Source: Thermogymnomonas acidicola JCM 13583
GTDB taxonomy: Archaea > Thermoplasmatota > Thermoplasmata > Thermoplasmatales > Thermoplasmataceae
DNA length: 64,000 nucleotides
Direction of reading: 5' to 3'
Assembly (NCBI RefSeq): GCF_001316105.1
Contig: NZ_BBCP01000008.1
Coordinates: 1 to 64,000, forward strand
The translations under genes and the position numbers were made by a program. The notes under the pieces are model-generated. The model saw only the letters and a program-made list of their open reading frames with translations. It searched no databases and was not told the origin of the DNA. Numbering within the stretch: the first letter of the stretch is position 1; each line of letters opens with the position of its first letter. Below are positions 28,616 to 38,712 of the stretch, piece after piece.

Positions 28616-29737
28616 ATGCAGAGCATAAGGCCCAAGGAAGTGTTTGTTTTGCAGGAGAGAGACGAATCGAGGGTGAAGTACGCTGTATCCCTTTACTCGG
28701 TGGGCAAGTTTGAGGAGGCGCTAAGGGAGATCAAGGCACTCCTTGAGAAGGATCCCTCGGACCCGTATTACAACGCCTTTGCAGCAGACTGCATGATACA
28801 GATAGGAAACTACCAGCAGGCGGAGAAGTTTGCAGGCATTGCGCAGTCCCTGGAGAAGGACAACCCGGATTACAGCGTCCTGTACGCCCTGGCCCTCTTC
28901 TACAATGGAAAGCCTGAAAAGGCCCTACAGGCCATAAATTCGGCAATAAGGAGAGGGGGGGAGAGTGCTGAGAGGAGCATAATTAAGAGCCAGATACTCC
29001 TGGCCCTAGGAAGGGAGGAGGATGCGGTCAAGGAGGCCAGGAAGGCAGTGTCGCTGGAGCCTTCGGAGGAGAGTAACCGCAACCTTGGCTCTGTCCTCAG
29101 GGAGGCGGGAATGGATGACGAGGCAGAGGAGGTCTACAGGAAGATCGCAGAGGATAACCCAAACGATGTTGAGGCCCTGAGGGCTATCTTCGAAATCAAA
29201 GAGGAGCAGGGAAAACTGAGGGAGGCGCTTGAGATAATTGACAGGTGCATAGAAATAGATCCCGAGGACTACACCCTGCTGCTGGACCGCTCTGACCTCT
29301 ACATGGCACTGGATGACCCTGACATGGCCATGGAAGATGCGCTCCAGGCTTCCATGCTCTCAAGGGAGGCCCCCCCGGACGCGTTGCTGGCACTGGCCAG
29401 GATCGAGAGGGAGAGGGGGCTCCTGCAGGACGCTCTTAAACATGTGGAATCCGCAATGGAAGACTACGCCGAGGATCCAGAGGTCCACGCAGTAAGGGCA
29501 GAGATACTGAAGGCCATTGGCAGAACTGGTGAGGCGACCGAGGAGTGCATGGAAGCGGTCAGGCTTGGGGCCGAGAGCGATGTGAAGTACAGGGTCGGCC
29601 TCCTGCTTTACGAAATGAGGAAATACGAAGAGGCAGGCAAGATATTCTCCGAACTCGTGGATGACCCTGTGTATTCGGTATCCGCATCACTCTACAGTGA
29701 GAGGTGCCAGTGGAAGTCCCTGCATCAGAAGTCGTAG
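28616..29737 (+). CDS. tetratricopeptide repeat (TPR) protein
   Basis: A 373-residue protein made almost wholly of TPR-like helical pairs. Examples are AVSLYSVGKFEEALREIKAL, FAADCMIQIGNYQQAEKFAG, GSVLREAGMDDEAEEVYRKI and LARIERERGLLQDALKHVES, about ten repeats with the usual A/G at position 8 and A at 20. It has no signal peptide and is likely a cytoplasmic scaffold. The start is uncertain. ATG 28616 is close to the box AAATATTTAT, so GTG 28640 in the same frame may be used instead. Its last 13 bases overlap rnhB in convergent orientation. Confidence 0.8.
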   Translation: MQSIRPKEVFVLQERDESRVKYAVSLYSVGKFEEALREIKALLEKDPSDPYYNAFAADCMIQIGNYQQAEKFAGIAQSLEKDNPDYSVLYALALFYNGKPEKALQAINSAIRRGGESAERSIIKSQILLALGREEDAVKEARKAVSLEPSEESNRNLGSVLREAGMDDEAEEVYRKIAEDNPNDVEALRAIFEIKEEQGKLREALEIIDRCIEIDPEDYTLLLDRSDLYMALDDPDMAMEDALQASMLSREAPPDALLALARIERERGLLQDALKHVESAMEDYAEDPEVHAVRAEILKAIGRTGEATEECMEAVRLGAESDVKYRVGLLLYEMRKYEEAGKIFSELVDDPVYSVSASLYSERCQWKSLHQKS

Positions 29738-30372
29738 AGGTCCTTACCGGAGACCCTCTCAAGGGTCTTCCACTTCATTCGCACGATCTTCGATATGTCC
29801 CTGCCCTCCCTCATCGATTCCTTCAGGAACCTGATTGTCCTCGGATCTGATGGGTAGCCTGACCCGAAATCCCCCCCGTACTTCTCCGCGATTTCCCTAA
29901 TGATGCGGTCCCTTGTGACCTTCGCCACTATGGATGCGGCTGAAACCGCAGGGATTCTTTCATCTGCTTTGTGTAGCGATATAACCCTCTTACCTGTTGC
30001 CCTTGAAATCAGCTCCCCCCCGGGCCTAGATTCAACGGTATCGAATGAGTCCATGTAAACGGTGTAGGGTGCAGCGGAGGCGAGCTCTGTGACGACCTCC
30101 ATTTCTATCTCGTTTATCGTTGCCTTTTCCATGAGCCTGTTCAGGGCCTCTGCGTCTATGACCTTCACCCACCAATTGAAACCTTTCATGATCCTCTCAG
30201 ATACCCTGTTCCTGAGGTCTGGGCTCAATTTCTTCGAGTCCCTGGCCCCTGTGGACCTTATTTCCCCTGCCCTCCGCATACCATGGCAACCACGAGAGGC
30301 CCTATGACAGGGCCACGGCCCGCCTCATCTATGCCGCACTGTAATTCCTCTATAAGATCCTCTTCCGTACAC
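29725..30372 (-). CDS. rnhB: ribonuclease HII, N-terminal frameshift
   Basis: It removes RNA from RNA-DNA hybrids. The catalytic acids are seen in [17 protein letters not shown] (Asp, Glu), ARDSKKLSP (Asp) and VYMDSFD (Asp), and the [14 protein letters not shown] signature follows. One frame error lies near 30270, where GGAGGGCAGG should be GGAGGGGCAGG. With the repair [11 protein letters not shown] joins [14 protein letters not shown]. The start near 30372 is a GTG just after the stop of the small membrane protein, but its frame is unclear. Repaired length is about 215 aa. Confidence 0.9.
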
Positions 30373-30374
30373 CC

Positions 30375-30710
30375 CTACCTCACTATGATGACTATTGCCG
30401 CGGCTATGATGATGGCACATACGATGTACAGGAACCAGGGTACCCTGGAGGCATAACCTGAGAATATGTCTATATCGTCAGCCTGTTCTCCCCCCCCACC
30501 CCCCCTCTTCACCCTTACGGGGAGTGCAGAGTGCTCAATGGGAGAGGCCCTGAAGTTCCTCAGGGCGGGGTGGATGACAAAAATGAGGCTCAGCATGGCA
30601 ATTGTCAGCACAGCTATGGCCTGCTGTGGGCTGATTATGGCTATGATGAGCGCTGCCAGTGAAAGGGCCAGCACGATGAAGAATACCGCAAGCCCCGCTG
30701 CTGTTCTCAT
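30375..30710 (-). CDS. small membrane protein (111 aa)
   Basis: Two hydrophobic hairpin spans at the start (LAVFFIVLALSLAALIIAII, AIAVLTIAMLSLIFVI), a basic glycine-rich linker (RVKRGGGGGEQADDID, glycines likely inflated by tracts), and a final span (FLYIVCAIIIAAAIVIIV). Family unknown. It has an SD-like GAGGAGG before the ATG and an A/T-rich promoter upstream (GATAAAAATAAAAATG). It runs directly into rnhB. Confidence 0.6.
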   Translation of the reverse strand: MRTAAGLAVFFIVLALSLAALIIAIISPQQAIAVLTIAMLSLIFVIHPALRNFRASPIEHSALPVRVKRGGGGGEQADDIDIFSGYASRVPWFLYIVCAIIIAAAIVIIVR

Positions 30711-30899
30711 ACAGGATCCCGGGAGTCCTCCTCTATTTGGTTTTCCCTCTCATATATCATTTTTATTTTTATCCTTTTCCTATGGATACCCACCAATGTG
30801 TACAGCATGTATTCCTTGACGTGAACTTTTCGATATATGATTATCGCAGGTAATAAGGGTATCAGTCACGATTTTAACCAGTAAATCCAACCCGTGGCT

Positions 30900-31013
30900 A
30901 TGTGTGAAATCACCATTATTTGCGGAAGCGAGAGGACCTTTTCAACATGCACAGCGGCCCATGTGGAGTTAAGGGGGGGATCAGGCAACCCAGGGCGTGG
31001 AGGTAATGAGTGA
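30900..31013 (+). CDS. short upstream ORF overlapping the asd start (37 aa)
   Basis: An ORF beginning MCEITIICGSERTFSTC starts exactly 25 bases after the TTTTAA box at 30872-30877, where a leaderless transcript would begin. It ends at TGA 31011-31013, overlapping the asd ATG at 31006 in the arrangement ATGAGTGA. Its frame is unaffected if the G7 inside it is really four. It may be a leader ORF coupling translation to asd. Alternatively it is the true N terminus of asd with a frame error. I do not recognise the peptide. Confidence 0.35.
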   Translation: MCEITIICGSERTFSTCTAAHVELRGGSGNPGRGGNE

Positions 31014-32057
31014 CAGGCTGAGGTGTGCGGTGCTGGGTGCCACTGGCCTGGTGGGCCAGAGGTTCTGCCAGCTCCTCTCAGGCCACCCCATGTTTGAGGA
31101 GCCTGACCTGTACGGGTCAGAGCGCTCCGAGAATGAGAGGCTCCGGGACAGGCTGAAGCTGGCTGACAGGCCGGTGTCAGGGGGGGACCTGCTTGAGAAG
31201 GAGATAAAGCGCCTTGACACCGATGTGGTGATAAGAGAGCACTACGATGCTGTCTTCAGCGCACTGCCTACAGAGGTTGCGGGCCAGGTCGAGAGCAGGC
31301 TCAGGAATGGCGGAGTTACAGTCTTCACCAATGCTTCGCCACACCGCATGGATCCCGATGTACCTCTCGTGGTGCCTGAGGTCAACCCGGAGCACCTGCG
31401 GCTTGCCAGTAACAGGGGGGGCTCGATAATAGCCAACGGAAACTGCAGCACCATAGGCCTTGTGCTGACGCTTGCCCCCTCTCGTCCGCTTCGGGATAGA
31501 GAGGGTGAGCGTGGTGACAATGCAGGCCCTCTCAGGCGCCGGCTACCCTGGTGTGCCATCCTTGATGCCCTCTCAAACATCGTGCCGTACATAAAGAATG
31601 AGGAGGAAAAGCTGAGGGCAGAGCCCAGGAAGATGCTCGGTCGCCTGAAGTCCGGGGCCATAGAGCCATGGGATGTTGAGGTGAGCCCATTCTGCACCAG
31701 GGTGCCCGTAAGGAGGGGGCACTTCGAAGTGGTGGAGGTCACTTTCAGGAGGAACAGGATCTCCCGGAGATCGTATCGTCAATGGAAGGCTTCAGGGGGC
31801 TTGCCACAGGAGAAGCGCCTGCCGACTGCACCTGAAAGGCCAATCATAGTGAGAAACGAGCCTGACAGGCCGCAGCCAGTCCTGGATGTTGACGCAGGGT
31901 CACCGGACAGGGCCCGTGGAATGGCTGTCACTGTTGGCCGCCTCTCTTACGGAGGCAGGAGGCTCAGGTACTCGCTCCTTGTCCACAACACCATAAGGGG
32001 GGGGCTGCAGGCGCGGCTGTGCTACTTGCCGAGACCTATTTCTCGGGTGGTTTCTGA
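31006..32057 (+). CDS. asd: aspartate-semialdehyde dehydrogenase, frameshifted
   Basis: The enzyme reduces aspartyl phosphate to the semialdehyde for threonine, methionine and lysine synthesis. The nucleotide motif [40 protein letters not shown] and the catalytic Cys in [10 protein letters not shown] are clear. HFEVVEVTF and a late [18 protein letters not shown] follow. Frames change near 31480 (CCCCCTCTC), around 31760-31790 and at G7 near 32000. The corrected end reads [15 protein letters not shown], with the stop at 32055-32057. Repaired length is about 347 aa. The stop overlaps the lysC ATG. Confidence 0.9.
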
Positions 32058-32935
32058 TGGCACTTGAGGTCCTCAAGTTCGGGGGGGGTTCATGCCTCTC
32101 CGGGCCTGACTCTCTGCCAAAACTGCGAGAGAGGGTCGAGGAGGAGGCCTCTGGCGGTTGGAAACCGGTACTGGTGGTTTCAGCCTCAAGGGCGTTACCG
32201 ATAACCTGGTAGCAATCTGGGAGAGGCACGTGAACAACGGCATTCCGTGCTCTGCCCTGGAAGTGCTCTCACAGCATGTGGAGATCGCGGAGAGGTGCAT
32301 TCCCGGTGCAAGGAAGCAGTTCATGAGGTCATCCCGGCTCCTCATCGAGAGGCTGCAGCGCATGGTCTCCACATGGGACTACGGGGGGGAGCACACAAGG
32401 GCGTACTTTTACGGACTCGGCGAGAGGCTATCTGCACGCCTTGTATCCATGTACTTGGAATCTTATGGCATAGCCTCAGAGGTTGTGGACACAGACAGCG
32501 GCCTGCTCGTGGCCAGCGGCGACCCCCATGAACAGCAGGGTTGACTTTACCCTCTCCCGGGGGGGCCTCCGGGGATGCCGTCACGGAGATCGTATCCAGT
32601 GGCAGGATACCTGTGGTGACCGGCTTCATAGCCTGCGATGCCTCTGGAATGCCCGTTCTGCTGGGCAGGAACGGGAGCGACTATTCAGCCGCAGCGGTGG
32701 CAAGCTGATAGGGGGCAAGGAAGGTTGTCTTCTACAAGGACGTGGAGGGCATACTGCTGGACGGCCGCCCCCCCGTTGCCTCTATGACGTTCAGGGAAGT
32801 GCATGAACTGTGCTCCGCAGGGGCAAAGGTGCTACACCCCCCCTCTCCCTTGAGATAGCCATGGGCTCTGGCATGGAGGTGCTGGTGAGGTCCTTCGAGC
32901 GCACTTCGTTTCCAGGAACGGTCATCAGGGACTAG
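32057..32935 (+). CDS. lysC: aspartate kinase, frameshifted
   Basis: First enzyme of the aspartate pathway. The N-terminal VLKFGGGSCLSGPDSL (family KFGGSS/C, one Gly from a G8 run), then GVTDNLVAIWERH, GERLSARLVSMYLES, and the ATP/aspartate site PVVTGFIACD...GRNGSDYSAAAVA with FYKDVEGILLDGR. The protein ends about 290 residues in without an ACT regulatory domain, so allosteric control by that route is absent. Frame errors lie near 32195, 32535-32560, 32710 and 32840. It overlaps asd by one base and the two form an operon. Confidence 0.88.
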
Positions 32936-32975
32936 GCCCCCCCAGGCGGCCCTTACACATAATGGATATGGGCAG

Positions 32976-33500
32976 TTAAACTGTACCGTGGTTTACGTAG
33001 TCTATAACAACCGATAGTGGGACACCGTGCTCCCAGACTAGGTGGTAATTGCCACTCCTGGTCTGCTCCACCTCGGGTATGAGGGCCTTCAGTAGTGCCA
33101 TCCTGCCAGGCCTCACAGAGCCAAGGCTGAACAGCCTCCACGGGTCCTCCCTTGCGTTTTTCAGCCTGAATGCGTATGTCAGGAATAGGCCTGCCCTAGA
33201 ACAGCGCTCAACCAGCCTCTCTGCCTGTTCCTGCCTCTTGTAGGACGCCTCAGAGAATGAGAGCCTCCTGCTAGCCGAACTCTTCACCTCTATTATCAGG
33301 GTGTAATCGTCCCTCACGGCCACAAGGTCGGCGCCCAGCGACCCGGCAGCCCTCACCACATAGAACGGCCTCTGGATCAGCCCCCCCGTGACTGCCTGCT
33401 GCGTATCCTGGGCCACCCGCCTGGAGTATCTCTCTACACTGCCCGGATCCCCCCCTGAAAGTATCGATGCAAGCTCCCTTTCGTAAACAGAGCCGTTCAA
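32976..33500 (-). CDS. hjc: Holliday junction resolvase, Hjc type
   Basis: A 174-residue nuclease-fold protein. The catalytic pattern is split but complete: YERELASIL (Glu), AGSLGADLVAV (Asp) and LIIEVKSS (Glu-x-Lys). About 25 extra residues (VERYSRRVAQDTQQAVTG) sit between the first Glu helix and the YVVRAAGS strand compared with the shorter Hjc proteins I recall. The start is TTG at 33500, 25-30 bases after CATTAATTAGG. It lies between lysC and the divergent ggt gene. Confidence 0.78.
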   Translation of the reverse strand: MNGSVYERELASILSGGDPGSVERYSRRVAQDTQQAVTGGLIQRPFYVVRAAGSLGADLVAVRDDYTLIIEVKSSASRRLSFSEASYKRQEQAERLVERCSRAGLFLTYAFRLKNAREDPWRLFSLGSVRPGRMALLKALIPEVEQTRSGNYHLVWEHGVPLSVVIDYVNHGTV

Positions 33501-33576
33501 CCCTTGTGCATGTCAAGAGTCCTAATTAATGAATGGCCCACAGAAACCATATTATCCATCACTGATATGTTATGAT

Positions 33577-35053
33577 ATGGCAGGCAGGAGAGATTACGCT
33601 GCCGCGACCAGCCACCCGCTAAGCACCAGGCTGCCATGAAGGTTCTGGAAAGGGGGGGAGGCAACGCATACGATGCTGCCCTCGCAGCCAGCGCTTGCCT
33701 TGTTGTGGTGCAGCCTAACCTGAACGGGCTGGGCGGCGATATGTTCCTGGTTACAGATGAGACCAAGCCGGTCGCACTCAATTCCAGTGGCTTCTCCGCG
33801 GAGGCGGCCACTCCGGAGTTCTTCAGGTCCAAGGGCTACAGTGAGATCCCGAAGAGAGGCCCGCATGCATCCTTCATGGTGCCCGGCATACCGGCGGCCT
33901 GGAAGTTCCTGGCCGAAAGGGCCAGCATGAAGCCCAGGGAGCTGATGGGGGGGGACGCCATAGAGATAGCGAGGAACGGGTTCAGGGTGAGCGAGAAGAT
34001 AGCCGCTGCCATAAGGCTCATGTCAGGAATGACGGAGGACCCTGACTGGCAAGCAACGTACACCGCAAGGGAGACAGGGGGGGATCTCCTGGTGCAGAGA
34101 GACCTGTCAAAGACGCTGGAGGTGCTCTCGGAAGATCTCGATGCCTTCTACACAGGCGAGATAGCGAAGAAGATAGAGGAGGACATGGTGAGGAAAGGAG
34201 GCCTCCTCAGGAGGGGGGGAGACCTGGAGGAGTATAGGCCTGGTGTGTATGAGGCGCCGCACGTCAGGTACAGGGGGGGTACGATGTGTTTACGAACCCA
34301 CCGAACAGCCAGGGTCTGACAGAATTAGTGTGGCTGAGGCTCCTCGAAGGCAGGGAGAACGATGACTCGACCTTCAGGAGTGCCATAGAAACAATGGAGA
34401 CCGCCTACTTCTACAGGGCCAGGTACATAGGCGACCCGAGGTACGTTAGGTTTCCAGAGTGGCTGCTCAGTGGCCCTGTGGAGTCAGTTGCACAGAGGGC
34501 AGGGAAGATGACATTCGGGGGGGCTTCTGACACAACTGCATTCTCTGTCTTTGACGGAGATTTCGGGATATCCGCTATCCAGAGCAACTACATGGGCTTC
34601 GGCTCAGGCCACACGATACACGGCACAGGCATAAACATGAGCAACCGCGGCTCTTACTTCACGCTTGATGAGAGGCACCATAACTGCGTGGCACCCAGGA
34701 AACTGAGCTTCCACACACTCATGGCTACGCTGGCCCGCGGGGGGGACAGGAAGATATTCCTGGGGAGCATGGGTGGCGATGTCCAGCCGCAGGTCAACGT
34801 GCAGATCCTGATAAGGCTCATAGACCTTGGCCTGGACATACAGGAGAGCATAGACAGGCCCAGGTTCGCATACCCAGCGACCATTTACGGTACATCGGAC
34901 ATCTACGTGGAGCCTGGCCTCAGGATAGAAGGAGCAAAGGGTGTGGAGCCGCTCAACAGCCTCATGGGCCACGCCCAGGGAATAACGGTATCGCACGAGA
35001 CAAGGGCTGGATTTGACCTCAGAGGGGGGGATGCTTTCACTCAGGTCTTCTGA
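33577..35053 (+). CDS. ggt: gamma-glutamyltransferase, frameshifted
   Basis: This N-terminal nucleophile hydrolase cleaves or transfers gamma-glutamyl groups. The N terminus AATSHPLSTRAAMKVLERGG (one G missing in the record), NLNGLGGDMFLV, and PHASFMVPGIPAAW match the large subunit. The self-cleavage site is SDTTAFSVFDGDFGI at about 34526, with the expected Thr but Ala where most homologues have His. MGFGSGHTIHGTGINMSNRG follows. A second frame error lies at G7 near 34272. It has no obvious signal peptide, so it is probably cytoplasmic. Repaired length is about 490 aa. A CCATATTATCC box precedes the start by about 25 bases. Confidence 0.88.
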
Positions 35054-35219
35054 CCCCTCCTGTCATCCTCCAGCAGAGACCTGTAACTTTCATCGTCCAT
35101 TTCTATTATGAACGGCCCCCTCGTAGCCGCAATCCTGGCACCTGTACGTCCCCCATTATAAAAAAGAAGTCGCCACTCACCCTATCGGAGTGGCAGACTG
35201 GGCACACCTTATGGATCAT
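35041..35219 (-). CDS. small zinc-ribbon protein (about 59 aa), frameshifted
   Basis: The minus strand reads MIHKVCPVCHSDRVSGDFFF, then CQDCGYEGPFIIEMDDESYR and ends EDDRRGQKT. Two CxxC pairs make a zinc ribbon. Two frame errors are needed (near 35145 and a G5 that should be four near 35117). Its ATG overlaps the coxL stop by ATGA, so it is translated with the molybdenum hydroxylase operon and may be an assembly or regulatory partner. Its last 13 bases overlap ggt. I do not recognise a named family. Confidence 0.6.
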
Positions 35220-37260
35220 CTCAGCAGTATTTCCTGCCTTATGGGCGTTTCCCTTATCCTCTTGCCTATATCGAGCTCTATTGCCCTGGCCAGCGCAGGC
35301 GGCACACCTATGGTCGCGATTCACCCACTCCCTTGGCGTGCGATGGGAGTTCCGATGGGTTCTCCGCCAGGAGCACCTTGAACCTCGGCAGCAGCGACGC
35401 ATATGGCACGCCTGCATCGGATATGGATGCGGTTATGAGCTGCCCCCCCTCCTCATCGAAAGCGACCTCTTCGTACAGCGTCTGGCCGATGCCCTGTGCG
35501 CACCCGCCCTGTACCTGCCCGATCACGTTCTCCCTGCTGAGCGCCTTCCCCCCCACATCGTAGTAGGATATGCAGTCCTCTATCTCCACATGCCCCCCCA
35601 GGTTGTCCACGCGTGCCCGGATCAGGTTCGCACCGAAAGAGTTCAGCGGTGTGTCGTGGTGGTAGAACTCCATGGCCTCGTAGTTGCCGGACAGCAGTAG
35701 GTCTGGGTTGTACTTACCGTGCTCCTTCACCACCATTTCCCTGATCTTCCTGGCCGTGAGTATGAGCGCGGTCCCGCCCATCATGGCGGACCTGCTGCCC
35801 CCCATGTGCCGACACCCTCTCCCAGTTCATCTGTGTCGCCCTTGTGCACCACGATCTCCTCGCTGCTCAGGCCCAGTTCCTCCCTGAGTATGTTCACTAT
35901 TATGTCGTCGTGCCTCTGCCCGTGCTGGTTCCCGCCGAGCCACACGTGCACCTTTGAGTCCCTAACCGAAATCTTGGCACTCTCCCCCGGCATGGCCGCC
36001 GGCACCAGGACGAAGAACGCAAGGCCAGCCTTCTCTCCCTTCTTATAGCCCATCTCCCTGAGCGCCTGGTGAAGAATGGCTTTGCCGCCTCTATCTTTAG
36101 GCCGAGGGGGGGGCTCGTGAGTGGCTCCTCAGACATATTCGCGAGCCTTACGTCTGCAGGATCCATCTTGATCTCGTCCGCGAGGAGGTCCATCATCCTC
36201 TCCATAAAGAAGGCCGCCTCCGGCCTACCTGCACCCCGGTACGGGCCCTGTATGATCTTGTTTGTTAGGACTGCCAGTGCATGCATGTGCACTTTCTTTA
36301 TGTCGTATGGCCCTGTGATCTGGTAGGCTATGAACCTGGATGAGAACTCGCCGGCTCCTCCGCCATATGCACCCGCGTCCACGATGACCTCCCCCCCGTC
36401 CAGGCCGAGGACCCTCCCCCCCCTGCCTGTTGGCAAATATCTTCATCCTTCCTATCACACCTCTTCCTGGCCTGCTCCCGGAGAGGTGCTCCCTCCTGGT
36501 CTCGACCCACTTCACGGGCCTCTTCTCCTTCATGGCGATCAGGGAAGCTAGTACATACTCCGGGTACAGGGCACTCTTGACCCCCCCGAAGGCGCCACCT
36601 GTGTCCGTCTGTATGACACGGACCTTCTCCCTTGGCAGGTTGAGGACGCCGCAGAGCCCCCCCTCCCTGATGGCCACCACTGACTGCGTGGGTGTCCAGA
36701 CGGTGAGCCTGTCCCCCCCATCGTAGCTGGCCACCACGCCCCCCCTTGTCTCTATTGGGTTCGGGACGATCCTCCTGTTGTAGAACTTGTCCTCAAGCAC
36801 TATTGGCGCGTCCTTTATGTCGAACTTCTCACCCAGCTCGTGCTCTGCAAGTATGTTGCTCTTCATCGAAGGGTGTATGGGCTCCCTTTTCAGTGCTTCC
36901 TCCGGTTCCACAACCGGCTTCATGGGCTCGTACTCAACGTCAACAGATTCCAGGAGGTCAAGGGACCTGTATGGATCGTCGGAGAACACTGCCGCAATGG
37001 GCTGCCCCCCCACATAGTTCACGTAGTCCCAGGCCAGAACGGGGGTGCATCAGGCTGTTCGCGTCCTCGGAAGCGCCCTCGCCCACCGATGCCATCCTCA
37101 GGAAGCCTATGTCCTTTGCGGTTATGCCGCCCTTCACCGATAGGAGCCTGGCCCTGGCGTACTGGCTCCTTACCACCGACATGTAGAGCATGCCTGGCAG
37201 GAATATGTCATCGATGTACCTTGTGTTACCGGTCACGAAATTTATGTCGCTCTTCAGCAT
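35216..37260 (-). CDS. coxL: molybdenum hydroxylase large subunit (CoxL/XdhB-like), heavily frameshifted
   Basis: This is the catalytic subunit of a xanthine oxidase-family enzyme that binds the molybdopterin cofactor. The sequence begins SDINFVTGNTRYIDDIFLPG and contains TDTGGAFGGVKSALYPEYV, PYRGAGRPEAAFFMERMMDL, LGGNQHGQRHDD and, near the end, KGVGESATIGVPPALARA with the catalytic Glu. The YRGAGRPE loop is that of form II CoxL and aldehyde oxidoreductases, not the CSFR loop of true CO dehydrogenase. An aldehyde substrate such as glyceraldehyde, as in the Sulfolobus enzyme, is plausible. At least five frame errors at G/C runs are needed. Length is about 680 aa. Confidence 0.85.
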
Positions 37261-37267
37261 TGCAACA

Positions 37268-37780
37268 TCAGCTCCTGACTGTTACCTCTTCCTCCTCGGT
37301 CTGTTCCTCTTCCCTCATCAGCTTGCCAGCGTACTTTATCGCGTCAACTATGTTGTCATAACCCGTGCACCTGCAGAGGTTGCCCTGGAGCAGGCGCCTG
37401 ATCTCCTTTTCATCCGGGTCCTTGTTCTTCCTCAGTATCCAGAAGGCAGTCATTATCATGCCCGAGGTGCAGTACCCGCACTGGAACGCGTGCTTCTCTA
37501 TGAAGGCCCTCTGTATGGGGTGCAGGCGCTCTGGCTTGCCCAGGCCCTCCACTGTGGTCACCTCATGGCCATTCGCCTGTAAGGCTAGCACTGTGCAAGA
37601 CTTCACCGCTTTGCCGTCCAGGAGGACCGTGCAGGCCCCGCAGTTTGATGTGTCGCAACCCGTCCTTGTGCCAGTGAGGCCCACGACCTCACGCAGGAAG
37701 TGCACGAGAAGTGTCCTAGGCTCTATTTCGGCCTCCTTCACCTCGCCATTCACCTTTATCCTGACATTCACCTTTGCCAT
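37268..37780 (-). CDS. coxS: molybdenum hydroxylase 2Fe-2S subunit (CoxS-like)
   Basis: An intact 170-residue protein with two 2Fe-2S domains: the plant-type [21 protein letters not shown] and the helical [13 protein letters not shown]...[16 protein letters not shown]. It carries electrons from the molybdenum site of CoxL to FAD in CoxM. The acidic tail [15 protein letters not shown] is unusual but acceptable. It lies between coxM and coxL with gaps of only a few bases, so the order is M-S-L. Confidence 0.94.
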   Translation of the reverse strand: MAKVNVRIKVNGEVKEAEIEPRTLLVHFLREVVGLTGTRTGCDTSNCGACTVLLDGKAVKSCTVLALQANGHEVTTVEGLGKPERLHPIQRAFIEKHAFQCGYCTSGMIMTAFWILRKNKDPDEKEIRRLLQGNLCRCTGYDNIVDAIKYAGKLMREEEQTEEEEVTVRS

Positions 37781-37784
37781 ACCA

Positions 37785-38659
37785 TCACCCCCCCACCTTA
37801 ACGTTTATCCTCCTGAAGGCCTCAAGGGTTATTGCCCTTGCAATCCTCCTCTTGAAGTCCACATCTCCGTAGTAATCCGCCACTGGCTCCACCCTCTCCG
37901 ATACGATCCTGGCCACGTGCTCGGCGGCGTTGCTGTTGAGCTCTTTCCCGCGCAGGTACTCCTCCGCGTCGGTGATCTCGAGGGGCTTTGGCCCCCCCAG
38001 AGATGCCACAGCGATGCCCGCCTCCTTCACCGTGTTCCCCCCCGATTCGAAAACGACGTTGAGGGCAACCGTTCCCAGGGAGAAGTCACCAGCACGCTTC
38101 TTGAACTTCACGTAGGTGCCTGCGGAGCGCCCTCTGGGAGATCCACCGATATTTCCCTCAGGATCTCGTCGTGGTTCATCGCTGTCTGGAACGTGTCCAC
38201 AAAGAAGTCGGAGGCCCTTATCTCTCTTGTGCCCGATGGCCCCCCCTGGACCGTGAACCTTGCACGCAGTGCCAGCATCACCGGTGGCATATCGTTGCTG
38301 GGATCTGCGTGTGAGACGTTTCCACCCACTGTCCCCATGTTGCGAACGAGCGGATCAGCTATCTGTGAGGCCGCCTCAGTAAGCACAGGTAGCCTCTTCA
38401 TGAGGTCGCCGGAGTACTCTATGTCGCTGACCACAGTCATTGGGCCCAGCCTCAGCTTGTCCTTATCCAGCGATATGTAGCTCAGGCCCGGAATGGACGA
38501 TAGTGATACCAGGTACGGGAACACCGTTATCCTGGTCTTCAGGAGCGGTATGAGGCTCTGGCCTCCAGCGAGTATCTTTGCCTCCTCATATTCCTTCAGC
38601 ATCTTTACGGCTTCTTCGATGCTACTCGGTGCCAGGTACTCGAAGTACTGCGTTCTCAT
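37785..38659 (-). CDS. coxM: molybdenum hydroxylase FAD subunit (CoxM-like), one frameshift
   Basis: The FAD-binding subunit. It begins [20 protein letters not shown] and carries [16 protein letters not shown] and [18 protein letters not shown], the two flavin-binding loops of the family. A frame error lies at about 38110-38130, where the segment ending in EGAPQAPT must join [20 protein letters not shown]. The protein ends RINVKVGG at 37785. Repaired length is about 290 aa. A CATTTAAGTATC box upstream of the ATG suggests that the M-S-L genes can start their own transcript after xdhC. Confidence 0.92.
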
Positions 38660-38712
38660 GGCAATCTTTCACATGCTTTCCAGATACTTAAATGTGTATT
38701 AGGGCTAAAACG

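Noticed and set aside
35216-37260. calling the enzyme an aerobic CO dehydrogenase
   Set aside because: The active-site loop is YRGAGRPE rather than the AYxCSFR signature of form I CO dehydrogenase.
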